NCBI RefSeq assembly: GCF_009936215.1
Contig: NZ_AP019551.1
Coordinates: 527,501 to 591,500 of the forward strand
Reading direction: 5' to 3'
DNA from: Athalassotoga saccharophila
GTDB taxonomy: Bacteria > Thermotogota > Thermotogae > Mesoaciditogales > Mesoaciditogaceae
Length of the DNA stretch: 64,000 bases
Shown here in pieces: positions 1-9,943 of the stretch. The notes under the pieces were generated by a model. The model saw only the letters and a list, made by a program, of their open reading frames with translations, had not been told where the DNA came from and ran no database searches. Numbering within the stretch: position 1 is the first letter of the stretch; the number at the start of each line of letters is the position of its first letter. The position numbers were made by a program, and so were the translations under genes.

Positions 1-1815
<1,815 letters not shown>

Positions 1816-1845
1816 GAAACTCTATTCAGTTTTGAATGACTGTTA

Positions 1846-1965
1846 TGCCGGGTGAGGATACCGGACTGGGAAACACCCGTTCCCATTCCGAATACGGCCG
1901 TTAAGCCAGTCCGGGCCGATGGTAGTAAGGGGGCGACCCTTTGCAAGAGTAGGTTATTGCCCGGC
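1846..1965 (+). rRNA. rrf: 5S ribosomal RNA
   Basis: A 120-nt segment 30 bp after 23S rRNA whose ends pair (GCCGGG at 1847-1852 with CCCGGC at 1960-1965). It contains the conserved core CATTCCGAATACGG and the loop-E region GATGGTAGTAAGGG. The length and 23S-5S order are typical of bacterial rrn operons. No tRNA lies between 5S and the terminator. Confidence 0.95.
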
Positions 1966-1973
1966 TTATTTGT

Positions 1974-2002
1974 AACGGGACCTTATAGGTCCCGTTTTTA
2001 TA
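1974..2002 (+). terminator. Intrinsic terminator of the rRNA operon
   Basis: A perfect 9-bp stem ACGGGACCT (1975-1983) / AGGTCCCGT (1987-1995) with a 3-nt loop, followed by a T run. It ends the rrn transcript. The stop codon of the convergent arginine deiminase gene (1998-2000) lies inside the T run, so the same hairpin also sits just downstream of that gene, although on the minus strand no T tract follows it. Confidence 0.9.
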
Positions 2003-3206
2003 TATCCTCTCTTACAATTGGCATCGTCATGCATCTTGGCCCACCGCGGCCTCTTGATAGTTCGCTCGATGGTATTTCTATTACCTCTATGCCCGCTTTT
2101 CTTAACAACTTGTTTGTCACGTAATTTCTTGAATAGGTTATGACCGTACCCGGACATATCGCAAAGACATTTGAACCATCACTCCATTGTTCCCTGTCCT
2201 GGACTATGGGATCTTCTCCTCCACACTTTACCATTTCTATCCCACTTAATTTGAGATGTTTTTTGAGTATATTGGAAAGTTTTCCATTCTCAGATTCTAT
2301 TTTTAGATCTCCTTTGATGTTCTTTATTGAGAAGATCTCTATCTCATCTGTCAATTTTGGATGTATAACGAATTTATCGACGTCCATCATCGTGAAGATC
2401 GTGTCCAGATGCATAAAAGCCCGCGTTTGTGGTATGACAAATGCAAGTATCGTTTCAAATCTTTCTTTTGCGAAGATCCTTTTCGATATCAATTCAACGG
2501 CCTCCGGCTCCGTTCTTTCCGAAATGCCAATGGCAAGCACTTTTGGACTTAGAATGAGTATGTCTCCACCTTCTATGAAGAATGGATCGCTTAAATTGTA
2601 ATACCTTGGGATTTCCTCATCTTTAAAAAGTGGATGGTATTTGTACACGTAATCCATAAGAAGAGCCTCACGCCTTCTCGTGCCTGTAGACATTCTGTTG
2701 ATCGAAACTCCTTTTCCTATCGTCGCGACCGGATCGCGCTGAAAGTAAAGGTTGACCATTGGTTTGATGAAAAAAGGATATTCTTTTCTTACCTGTGCCG
2801 AAAGAGAAGAATTCTGCATATCTATTTCATTCGATCTGAGACCGCAGATTATCTTTTCGATGAATTTTTCTTGATCTAAATTTAGAAAGAATTTTCTTAT
2901 ACTCTGCGCAAGTTCGAGGCTGTTTATGTTGTTGAAGACTATGAAATCGTCCAAAAATCTTTCCTTTATTTCCTGATCTTTAAGTACAGTCGAGATGAGA
3001 TCCTCGACGTATAGAACCTCAACTTCCCTGCTTTTTAAGACCGATGCCATAACGTCATGTTCGCTCTGCGCAACTGTGAGATATGGTATGTCATCGAATA
3101 AAAGATCTTGCAGAGAAGAGGGAGTTAGATTTTCTATCTCCTTTCCCGGTCTGTGAAGTAAGACCACTTTCAATTTTCCAACTTCGTTGTATACGTATGG
3201 TTTCAA
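1998..3206 (-). CDS. arcA: Arginine deiminase
   Basis: Cytoplasmic enzyme that hydrolyses L-arginine to citrulline and ammonia, first step of the arginine deiminase route. The 402-residue protein has the family length and its catalytic set: Asp158 in YFQRDP, Glu212 in EGGD, His266 and Asp268 in HLDT, and the nucleophile Cys392 in GGPRCMTMP near the C terminus. The start is TTG at 3206, with AGGAGG five bases upstream. It is the last gene of the minus-strand run, 9 bp after S-adenosylhomocysteinase. No ornithine carbamoyltransferase, carbamate kinase or arginine/ornithine antiporter lies next to it, so the rest of the pathway must be elsewhere if present. Confidence 0.93.
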   Translation of the reverse strand: MKPYVYNEVGKLKVVLLHRPGKEIENLTPSSLQDLLFDDIPYLTVAQSEHDVMASVLKSREVEVLYVEDLISTVLKDQEIKERFLDDFIVFNNINSLELAQSIRKFFLNLDQEKFIEKIICGLRSNEIDMQNSSLSAQVRKEYPFFIKPMVNLYFQRDPVATIGKGVSINRMSTGTRRREALLMDYVYKYHPLFKDEEIPRYYNLSDPFFIEGGDILILSPKVLAIGISERTEPEAVELISKRIFAKERFETILAFVIPQTRAFMHLDTIFTMMDVDKFVIHPKLTDEIEIFSIKNIKGDLKIESENGKLSNILKKHLKLSGIEMVKCGGEDPIVQDREQWSDGSNVFAICPGTVITYSRNYVTNKLLRKAGIEVIEIPSSELSRGRGGPRCMTMPIVREDI

Positions 3207-3215
3207 TGCATCCTC

Positions 3216-4424
3216 CTATATACTTTTTAGGTACTTACGTTGCTTTTCTGTCAGTGAATCTATCTTTATTCCAAGTAAATCGAGTTTTGCCTGCGCTATT
3301 TCGTAATCTATTTCCTGTGGAACGGAGTAAACCTTATTTTCCATTTTTTTGTGATCCTTCGCTATTTTTATTGCACTTAAGAGTTGAACGGAAAATGAAA
3401 GATCCATTATTTCTACCGGATGTCCATCGGCAGCGGCAAGATTTACGAGTCTCCCGTCGGCAATAAGGTAAAGGTGTCTTCCGTTGACTTCGTATTCGGT
3501 TATGTTGGGACGTGCTTCACGCTTTGATTTGGAGATAATTTCAAGATCTTTTACTGATACTTCGACGTCAAAGTGACCGGCATTTGAAAGTATGGCTCCA
3601 TCCTTCATCACTTCAAAATGTTCCTTCCTTATGACATCGGTATTTCCCGTCGTTGTCACAAAGATGTCTCCAATCTTTGCAGCCTCATTCATTTCCATAA
3701 CGTCAAATCCATCCATGACGGCTTCAAGTGCCTTTATGGGATCTACCTCTGTAACAATAACCCTTGCGCCAAGGCCCTTTGCCCTCATCGCGACACCTTT
3801 TCCGCACCAACCATATCCTGCGACAACGACTCTCTTTTCGGCGATGTTCAAATTGGTATTTCTCGTTATCGAATCCCATACGGATTGACCGGTACCGTAT
3901 CTGTTGTCGAAAAGGTATTTGGTTTGAGCATCGTTGACGGCGATTGCCGGAACCATTAACTGTTTTTCATTTTGAAGGGCTCTAAGCCTTTTGACGCCTG
4001 TTGTCGTCTCTTCACATACTCCCCAAAGATCTTTTAGAAGTTCTTTTCTTTCTTGATGAACTGTTATGGTCAGATCGGCTCCATCGTCTATTATTATGTT
4101 GGGCTTCGAATCCAAAGTTAACTGAAGGTTCTTTTTGTAAACATCCACGTCATGTGTTCTCTGGGCGTTGACGGTTAATCCTCTGTGCCTTAACTCACTG
4201 ACAATTTCATCTTGAGTGCTTAAAGGATTCGATCCGGTCACAAAGACCTCACCACCGAGTTTTGCAAGGGATAGGGCAAGGTATCCCGTTTTTGCCTCGA
4301 GATGGACTGAAACTGCAATCCTTATTCCCCTTAGTGGGCTTTCTGATTGGTATTTGTCAACGAGTTTGTTTATGACTTTCATTCTACTTGCTACCCATTC
4401 CAATTTCGCGCTGCCTATCTCCAT
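3216..4424 (-). CDS. ahcY: Adenosylhomocysteinase (S-adenosylhomocysteine hydrolase)
   Basis: Cytosolic NAD-dependent enzyme that splits S-adenosylhomocysteine to adenosine and homocysteine, removing the product inhibitor of methyltransferases. Visible landmarks are the DDGAD segment (113-117), EETTTGV (138-144), the Lys169/Asp-containing NDAQTKYLFDNRYG region (164-177), and the NAD-binding GYGWCGKG (203-210). At 402 residues it belongs to the shorter bacterial/archaeal type. The C terminus ends KYLKSI rather than the YRY tail of longer homologues. ATG start with AGGAGG upstream. It lies 9-11 bp from its neighbours on both sides, so it is probably translated from the same polycistronic message as arcA and the ABC genes. 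Confidence 0.95.
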   Translation of the reverse strand: MEIGSAKLEWVASRMKVINKLVDKYQSESPLRGIRIAVSVHLEAKTGYLALSLAKLGGEVFVTGSNPLSTQDEIVSELRHRGLTVNAQRTHDVDVYKKNLQLTLDSKPNIIIDDGADLTITVHQERKELLKDLWGVCEETTTGVKRLRALQNEKQLMVPAIAVNDAQTKYLFDNRYGTGQSVWDSITRNTNLNIAEKRVVVAGYGWCGKGVAMRAKGLGARVIVTEVDPIKALEAVMDGFDVMEMNEAAKIGDIFVTTTGNTDVIRKEHFEVMKDGAILSNAGHFDVEVSVKDLEIISKSKREARPNITEYEVNGRHLYLIADGRLVNLAAADGHPVEIMDLSFSVQLLSAIKIAKDHKKMENKVYSVPQEIDYEIAQAKLDLLGIKIDSLTEKQRKYLKSI

Positions 4425-4435
4425 TTTTTACCTCC

Positions 4436-5716
4436 TTAAACTTTTTGAGATATGAGAGAGATCTCTTCATCTCTTGAATCGTAATCCAAAACTTCTGCGT
4501 ACATTGCGAAATTTATGATCGTATCGAAAAGTTCCTCTGGATTTTCATTTGGGAATTTTTCGGAAAGAAACTCTTCAAGTTCCTCGCGAGTTATAACTCC
4601 ATTTTCACTTTTTACTATCATATCAAAGATGATTTTTATGATTGGTATCTTCAATATTTGTTCTTTGAAGATCAACTTTCTTTCGTTAACATCGGCATCG
4701 AGAAATCTTTTACCGAGTTTTGTGAAGATCACCTCATGACTTGGAGTTTCAACAAAACCCAGCATTTCGGCGGCAAGCGCTATAGATATGGTCGTTCCAA
4801 AATCTCTTTTTATCTCGTCTGACAGATCAAAAAGATCGAGTTTCCCTTTGTTGTCGTCTAACACCTCGAGAAGCCCTATTATTTCGCTGACGGCGGCATG
4901 AGGTATCGGAGATAATTTTTCTTTTTCCGATGGCATTTCAGGAACATCTGGCATTATATTTGCGGTCAAGACATTGTAGATGGTGTCAACGGTTTTAAGA
5001 AAGGCTGAAGACTTTTGATCTCTTGGAAAAGGTAAAGAGTTGTGGTATATGGCCTTTATGCTGCCCGGATTTGAAGTCAGGATGACTATATCGTCTGCCA
5101 TGTAGACGGCCTCATTTATATTGTGGGTGACGATTATGACATTCGTAAGGCCCGAAATACCCTTTGACCATATGTCTAAGATTTCCTCCCTTAAGTTCTC
5201 CGCGGTTAAAGCGTCGAGGGCACTGAATGGCTCGTCCATGCACAAAACCTCTGGCTTTGAAACAAGCGCCCTTGCGAAACCTACCCTCTGTTTCATTCCT
5301 CCCGAAAGTTCCCGAGGATAGACGTCTTCAAATCCTTCGAGGCCTATCATATCTATGACATTTGCTATTAATTTTTTCTTTTCCTCTGGATCCATCTCTT
5401 CTTTTATCCCTAAGGCTATATTCTCGCTGACGGTCTTCCACGGGAAAAGCGCAAAATTTTGAAAAACCATTGCCATCCGATCGTTAACGCCTAATTGTAA
5501 TTTTCCCTTGTAGTAAACGCTTCCAGAGGTAGGCCTTAGGAGACCCGTTATAATCCTAAGAAGCGTTGATTTGCCAGCACCAGATGGCCCAAGAATGGCA
5601 ACTATTTTCCCGGGATCTATTTTTAAATTTATCGATTCGAGACCCACGAAATAAGCCCCACCGCTCATTCTAAATTTCACGGAAACGTCTTTTAATTCTA
5701 TTATCGGTACGCCCAT
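4436..5716 (-). CDS. NitT/TauT-type ABC transporter ATPase with C-terminal AAA-associated domain
   Basis: ATP-binding subunit of an importer related to nitrate/sulfonate/taurine systems. Walker A GPSGAGKS lies at 43-50, the LSGG signature at 137-140, and Walker B plus catalytic Glu in VLCMDEP at 157-163. After the ABC core (about 1-260) comes a further domain of about 150 residues that resembles the AAA-associated C-terminal domain (PF09821-like) found on some transporter ATPases. A TTG 18 bp upstream would overlap the permease stop, but AGGAGG sits just before the ATG at 5716, so that start is chosen (426 residues). The substrate is unknown. Confidence 0.85.
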   Translation of the reverse strand: MGVPIIELKDVSVKFRMSGGAYFVGLESINLKIDPGKIVAILGPSGAGKSTLLRIITGLLRPTSGSVYYKGKLQLGVNDRMAMVFQNFALFPWKTVSENIALGIKEEMDPEEKKKLIANVIDMIGLEGFEDVYPRELSGGMKQRVGFARALVSKPEVLCMDEPFSALDALTAENLREEILDIWSKGISGLTNVIIVTHNINEAVYMADDIVILTSNPGSIKAIYHNSLPFPRDQKSSAFLKTVDTIYNVLTANIMPDVPEMPSEKEKLSPIPHAAVSEIIGLLEVLDDNKGKLDLFDLSDEIKRDFGTTISIALAAEMLGFVETPSHEVIFTKLGKRFLDADVNERKLIFKEQILKIPIIKIIFDMIVKSENGVITREELEEFLSEKFPNENPEELFDTIINFAMYAEVLDYDSRDEEISLISQKV

Positions 5717-5730
5717 CTTTTGACCTCCTT

Positions 5731-7410
5731 TCAATCAAATTTGAATTTTTCAGTTGACCATTTCTGAAGAGGTCTCCACATTAATTTGTTTATCGTTACC
5801 ACTCCAACGGACATTACTATAACAGATAAGGCAAGCAAATTCATCTGGTTATTGTTCGTGAAGACATTTATAAGGTATCCTATCCCCGTAGCGGTGTAGG
5901 TATGACCTCCGACGACCATGTATTCAGCGACAATGCTCGCATTCCATGCTCCTCCAGCCGCCGTTATCATACCGGTTATGAGATAGGGCAGGACGGATGG
6001 TATGTAAAGGTTAAACCAAAGTTCTTTTTTTGTGAATTTAAGCATTTTTGCCGCTTCCTTCAATTGATTCGGTATGGCAGATGCACCCGCTATGACATTG
6101 AAAAGGATGTACCACTGGGTTCCGAGTAACATCAAGATTATAGAACTCCAATTCAAATTTGGGAAGATCAAAACAAACCACGGATATATCATTGGAGCCG
6201 GGAAGGATGCTATCATCTGGATTACCGGCTGCAATCTTTTCGATAGTCTCATGTTCTTCCCTATGATTATACCAACGGGCAATGCCCACATGGATATGGC
6301 AACTGCCGTGTATACACGCAAACCCGTTATACCATCGGCAAAGAGAATCGTTAACAATTCAGATCCTTTAATACTCGAAAAGAAAGATAAAAGTTTCCAT
6401 ATGCCAAAGAATGAAATCAGTCCAATGATGGAATAAAAGAGTATATTTCCCCATCTGCTTTCATCTCTTTGGTAATCACCAGATATCACTCTTGGTTTGA
6501 ACTTTGGAGTTATTTTTCTCAAAGTTGTAAGTTCTCTGAAAAACATGAGCGCGTGAGAACTTTTAAGTACTTTCAAAATGAGAGATTTTGGTTCATCTTC
6601 GGAAGCAACCTCGTCCATTTTGAATTTGTCTGCCCATGCGACTATGGGTCTCCAGAAGAAGAAGTCTATCGCGAGAATCATTAGCATCATCGCTATTATC
6701 GCGTAAATTTCTCCTGGAACGTATCCTTTGTCCATGGCAACTCCCATGTAAGATCCAACGCCCGGGAGGATAAAGGTTTTGTCTCCAAGAGAAAAGTATT
6801 CGGATACGACGAGAAAGAACCATCCTCCGGCCATCGACATCATGCTATTCCACACAAGGCCGGGCATCGAATATGGCACCTCAACGTTCCAAAAGATCTT
6901 CCACTTTGAGAATCCGTAGATCTTGGATGCTTCTATCAAATCACGCGGGATGGATTTTAAAGACTGGTAAAAACTGAAGGTCATATTCCATACCTGTCCT
7001 GTGAAGATCATGATTATCGAGGCAAGTTCAAGTCCTATATTGCTATGTGGGAAGATGGCTATCATGGCGAGTAAAACTCCGGGGAGGAATCCTAAAACTG
7101 GCACTGATTGTAGGATATCAAGAAGAGGGATTAAAAGACGTTCTGCGTATCTGTTACGCGCGGCCGCATAACCGTAGGTAAGGGTAAAGATCAAAGAGAA
7201 TCCATAGGCTATAAAGCCCCTCGACATTGAAAGAAGTGTATAGCCTATCAAGGCTATGGGCGACATAGAGATCGTCGCTTGTGCGACCATCGTGCCGGTC
7301 CATCTCGTGGCGAGTTCTATAACTCCCCACGTTAAAAATACGAGTATCGCCACTACAACTGCATCGTAAATTGAAAAGTGGAGGATCTTCTTCTCGATCG
7401 CACGAACCAT
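5731..7410 (-). CDS. NitT/TauT-type ABC transporter permease, two fused membrane modules
   Basis: A 559-residue inner-membrane protein holding two binding-protein-dependent permease modules in one chain, about 1-270 and 300-559. Each has its own cytoplasmic EAA loop (LIEASKIYGFSKWKIF in the first, LKEAAKMLKFTKKELW in the second) that would dock the ATPase. Thus one polypeptide does the work of the usual permease dimer. It is encoded 14 bp upstream of its ATPase. No periplasmic substrate-binding protein is encoded next to the pair, so it must be supplied from elsewhere or be absent. Start ATG at 7410, with a GGAG about 10 bases upstream and a stronger AGGAGG a little further away. Confidence 0.83.
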   Translation of the reverse strand: MVRAIEKKILHFSIYDAVVVAILVFLTWGVIELATRWTGTMVAQATISMSPIALIGYTLLSMSRGFIAYGFSLIFTLTYGYAAARNRYAERLLIPLLDILQSVPVLGFLPGVLLAMIAIFPHSNIGLELASIIMIFTGQVWNMTFSFYQSLKSIPRDLIEASKIYGFSKWKIFWNVEVPYSMPGLVWNSMMSMAGGWFFLVVSEYFSLGDKTFILPGVGSYMGVAMDKGYVPGEIYAIIAMMLMILAIDFFFWRPIVAWADKFKMDEVASEDEPKSLILKVLKSSHALMFFRELTTLRKITPKFKPRVISGDYQRDESRWGNILFYSIIGLISFFGIWKLLSFFSSIKGSELLTILFADGITGLRVYTAVAISMWALPVGIIIGKNMRLSKRLQPVIQMIASFPAPMIYPWFVLIFPNLNWSSIILMLLGTQWYILFNVIAGASAIPNQLKEAAKMLKFTKKELWFNLYIPSVLPYLITGMITAAGGAWNASIVAEYMVVGGHTYTATGIGYLINVFTNNNQMNLLALSVIVMSVGVVTINKLMWRPLQKWSTEKFKFD

Positions 7411-7511
7411 TGTCGATCATCTCCAACACCTCCTGCTGACGGTGAAAAAATCTTAACACATCGCGTGTGAAAATATTTAGGCTTGAATTCTGAATATTGA
7501 GTAAATTGATT

Positions 7512-8336
7512 CTAAATTTTTGCCCACTTTCCGTAAGAAATATTTGAAATCTCACCTTTTTCTTCTAAATATGAAAGTATCGCGCTTTCAAAGGATCTGA
7601 AAAGGTAAAATGTACCGAAATTTAGAGGCACATTCATTTCAAAGCAAATTTCTTCAACACTTTTTGGAGTCTTTAAAAGATCAAAGGTCATACTTATAAA
7701 GTTATTCAGCGCGTCTTTTGTCGCCTTTATATCGTGAGATGGATCTGACGATGGCTGACCGTGAGAAGGAATGTACAGATCCATATTTGAGTTTTCTATT
7801 TTTTCAATTGAGTTTATGAATTCTTTAACGTTTATAAGGTAAGGATAAAGATATTTCTTTACTATTTCCTCTCCAAAATACGCATCACCGCAAAAGAGTA
7901 CATTTCCAAACCTTATACCCGTCATTCCAACTGAATGACCGGGAAGGGGAACGAATTCAAAACCTGACATTTTAAAATCGCTAAAACTTTTCACTTGAGA
8001 CTCTTTTGCCTCGAAAAAAGATCTCTTCAATGCCTTCGGAGGGTTTGCTCCGTAAAGGTAAAATGATTCCATGGATGGATTTTCTATGAGAAATCTTTCC
8101 CTTTCATCTGCGTAAATACTCGCACCTTTTAGCGCGAAAAAACGATTCCCCTGAATATGATCGGCATGTGAGTGCGTGTTGAACACAAAGTCGATCCTTC
8201 CCACTTCTTCGGAGATCTCCTTTGCGAACTTCTCATTCGATCCCGTGTCTATAAGATATCTTTTCCCTTCGTATTCTATCACGCCAACATTTGTGTTTCC
8301 TCTTTTTACAAAAAGAGATTCATTTATTCTTTCCAT
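7512..8336 (-). CDS. Metallo-beta-lactamase-fold hydrolase
   Basis: A 274-residue cytoplasmic protein of the metallo-beta-lactamase superfamily. The metal-binding HSHADH motif lies at 55-60, a second ligand is in LPGHSVGMTG, and FCGDAYF supplies the bridging Asp. The C-terminal ~80 residues are helical and may form a winged-helix-like substrate cap. Substrate cannot be assigned; glyoxalase-II-like, lactonase or hydrolase activities are all possible. The gene overlaps the pseudouridine synthase gene by 13 bp upstream and precedes the ABC permease by about 100 bp. Confidence 0.8.
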   Translation of the reverse strand: MERINESLFVKRGNTNVGVIEYEGKRYLIDTGSNEKFAKEISEEVGRIDFVFNTHSHADHIQGNRFFALKGASIYADERERFLIENPSMESFYLYGANPPKALKRSFFEAKESQVKSFSDFKMSGFEFVPLPGHSVGMTGIRFGNVLFCGDAYFGEEIVKKYLYPYLINVKEFINSIEKIENSNMDLYIPSHGQPSSDPSHDIKATKDALNNFISMTFDLLKTPKSVEEICFEMNVPLNFGTFYLFRSFESAILSYLEEKGEISNISYGKWAKI

Positions 8337-9232
8337 GACCCCTCCTGTCTAAGTTTTGTAAGAATCTCATTTTTTTCTTTATCAAGAGGAGATTTGATCG
8401 TGATTTTGGAATTTTTATTTGGATGAGTCAAAGATATCTCTGAGCAGTGTAGAAAATATCCCTTGAGTTTATAAGTGCTTCTAAATTTTTTGTTGTCTTC
8501 TCTATCGCCGTAGAGATCGTCTCCGACAACTGGAAAGTTTATCAACGAAAGATGCCTTCTTATTTGATGCCTTCGCCCTGTTAAAATTTCCGCCTCAACA
8601 AGTGTGTATCCCGTGAAAAAATCTATAGGTCTTACACGCGTGAATGCGGATTTATCGTCAATTGGAGTCGTTATCTCTTTTTCTTCTTTTAGAAGACCCT
8701 TGACAAGCGTGATGTATTTTTTGTCTACCTGACGAGAGGAAATCATGTAAGAAAGTTTTTTTGCCGTATCGTAGTTCTTTGCGACGATTATTATACCAGA
8801 TGTGTACTTATCAAGTCTATGAACAAAGAAAAATTCTTTCATTTTTCCGATTAGAACGTTGTAAAGAGACTTTTCGACCTTGGTGCCCGGTTGGACCGAT
8901 AAACCCGAGGGTTTGTTGAAAGCCACAATATCATCATCTTCGTACAGCACTTCTATGTCCATTTTGATGGGAAGATGGGTAGGCGTAAGCCTACCGTATC
9001 TTTTCATTATTTCATCTTCATCGCCATTTAGTTTTATGAGTATTCTTTGCCCTTTTTTGATTCTTTCGGCACCGTTTTTTATCCTCTTCCCATCAACGGT
9101 GACTTTTCCCGATCTTATAAAACTTTGAAGGGCCGATAACCTTATCGAGGGATACTTTCTCCTTAAAAATTTATCAAGCCTTTCTTCGTCCCTCTCTTCG
9201 ATTATCTCGGTAAAAAAGAAATTTTGATTCAT
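8324..9232 (-). CDS. RluA-family pseudouridine synthase
   Basis: RNA-modifying enzyme that isomerises uridine to pseudouridine, most likely in 23S rRNA (RluC/RluD group). It has an N-terminal S4 RNA-binding domain (about 15-75) followed by the catalytic domain with HRLDKYTSG at 138-146, where Asp141 is the conserved catalytic residue, and a C-terminal GRRHQIRRH motif. The length of 302 residues is typical. It starts inside the last codons of the PAP2 gene (4-bp overlap) and overlaps the next gene by 13 bp, suggesting translational coupling. The exact target uridine cannot be predicted. Confidence 0.9.
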   Translation of the reverse strand: MNQNFFFTEIIEERDEERLDKFLRRKYPSIRLSALQSFIRSGKVTVDGKRIKNGAERIKKGQRILIKLNGDEDEIMKRYGRLTPTHLPIKMDIEVLYEDDDIVAFNKPSGLSVQPGTKVEKSLYNVLIGKMKEFFFVHRLDKYTSGIIIVAKNYDTAKKLSYMISSRQVDKKYITLVKGLLKEEKEITTPIDDKSAFTRVRPIDFFTGYTLVEAEILTGRRHQIRRHLSLINFPVVGDDLYGDREDNKKFRSTYKLKGYFLHCSEISLTHPNKNSKITIKSPLDKEKNEILTKLRQEGSWKE

Positions 9233-9867
9233 GCCTTTTTCGGTCCCTTTATGCTTTTAACTATACCAATAGCGATTATCATGCAGGCAATTCCTATTGA
9301 GGCCCCGCCGATAACGTCGAGTAACCAGTGAACGCCAACGTAAAGCCTATCGTAAAGAATAGACAAGATGAAGAGAGAAATTACGATCGATATAGTCCAA
9401 GAGAGGGCCTTCGGCAATTTCGATTTCAAAACAAAATAAGCGATCATGCCATAAAGCGCAAATGCGCCGACGCTATGGCCGCTTGGAAATGAATAAGATG
9501 TCTCCGGAACGAGTTGGGACAGATTTGGACGCGGGATTGCGTAAATGTATTTAAGACCTTCTATTAGAATTCCGGCCAAAGTCAAAGATATAAAAAGCAT
9601 GAGCGGTTCTCTCCATTTTTTAAGCAAAGAGAGTATCACAACTACGATGAGCCCTATAACGATATCGTAGATGGTGTCTGTGTACTTGGCAACGGCTATA
9701 AAATATGGATTTAGAATGTGATGCCTCATCCCTATGACGGCTTTTTCGACGAAAATATTGAGACCATTTGCGAATCCAAACTTTTCGATCAATCCCAGCA
9801 AGATGCCTATTCCCAAAAATATCACAAACCATGAAAAATACCACCAAAATTTTCTCAAAACAAACAC
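9229..9867 (-). CDS. PAP2-family membrane phosphatase
   Basis: Integral membrane phosphatase of 212 residues. All three motifs of the acid-phosphatase/PAP2 superfamily are intact: KYIYAIPRP (K-x6-RP), PSGH, and RLYVGVHWLLD (R-x5-H-x3-D). About six hydrophobic segments are visible. The family includes undecaprenyl-diphosphate and phosphatidic/phosphatidylglycerol phosphate phosphatases, so a cell-envelope lipid role is likely but the substrate is open. The first possible start is GTG at 9867; a TTG at 9858 has better spacing from the AAGGAGTG site. It is the first gene of the minus-strand run and diverges from hrcA, with only 76 bp between the starts. Confidence 0.85.
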   Translation of the reverse strand: MFVLRKFWWYFSWFVIFLGIGILLGLIEKFGFANGLNIFVEKAVIGMRHHILNPYFIAVAKYTDTIYDIVIGLIVVVILSLLKKWREPLMLFISLTLAGILIEGLKYIYAIPRPNLSQLVPETSYSFPSGHSVGAFALYGMIAYFVLKSKLPKALSWTISIVISLFILSILYDRLYVGVHWLLDVIGGASIGIACMIIAIGIVKSIKGPKKA

Positions 9868-9874
9868 TCCTTCC

Positions 9875-9903
9875 TTGACATTTGCTTTTAAATGTAGTAC
9901 TAT
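9875..9903 (+). promoter_or_regulatory. Sigma-70-type promoter of the hrcA operon
   Basis: TTGACA at 9875-9880, a 17-bp spacer, and TACTAT at 9898-9903. The -10 box is followed within a few bases by the CIRCE operator, so repressor binding would cover the transcription start. Confidence 0.85.
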
Positions 9904-9907
9904 ATAT

Positions 9908-9934
9908 TTAGCACTCGATTTAATAGAGTGCTAA
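9908..9934 (+). promoter_or_regulatory. CIRCE operator (HrcA binding site)
   Basis: TTAGCACTC at 9908-9916, a 9-bp spacer, then GAGTGCTAA at 9926-9934. Both arms match the CIRCE consensus exactly. It lies between the -10 box and the hrcA start codon, the classical place for HrcA autorepression of a heat-shock operon. It is also in the 76-bp gap that must hold the promoter of the divergent PAP2 operon. Confidence 0.97.
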
Positions 9935-9943
9935 GGTGATCGA

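Noticed and set aside
1998-2157. A second bidirectional terminator use for arcA
   Set aside because: The hairpin at 1975-1995 is followed by a T run only on the plus strand; on the minus strand the sequence after it is not U-rich, so I list it only as the rRNA terminator.
7441-7511. A short inverted repeat ACACATCGCGTGTG between the metallo-hydrolase and the ABC permease
   Set aside because: The stem is only five base pairs and promoter or terminator signals around it are not convincing.
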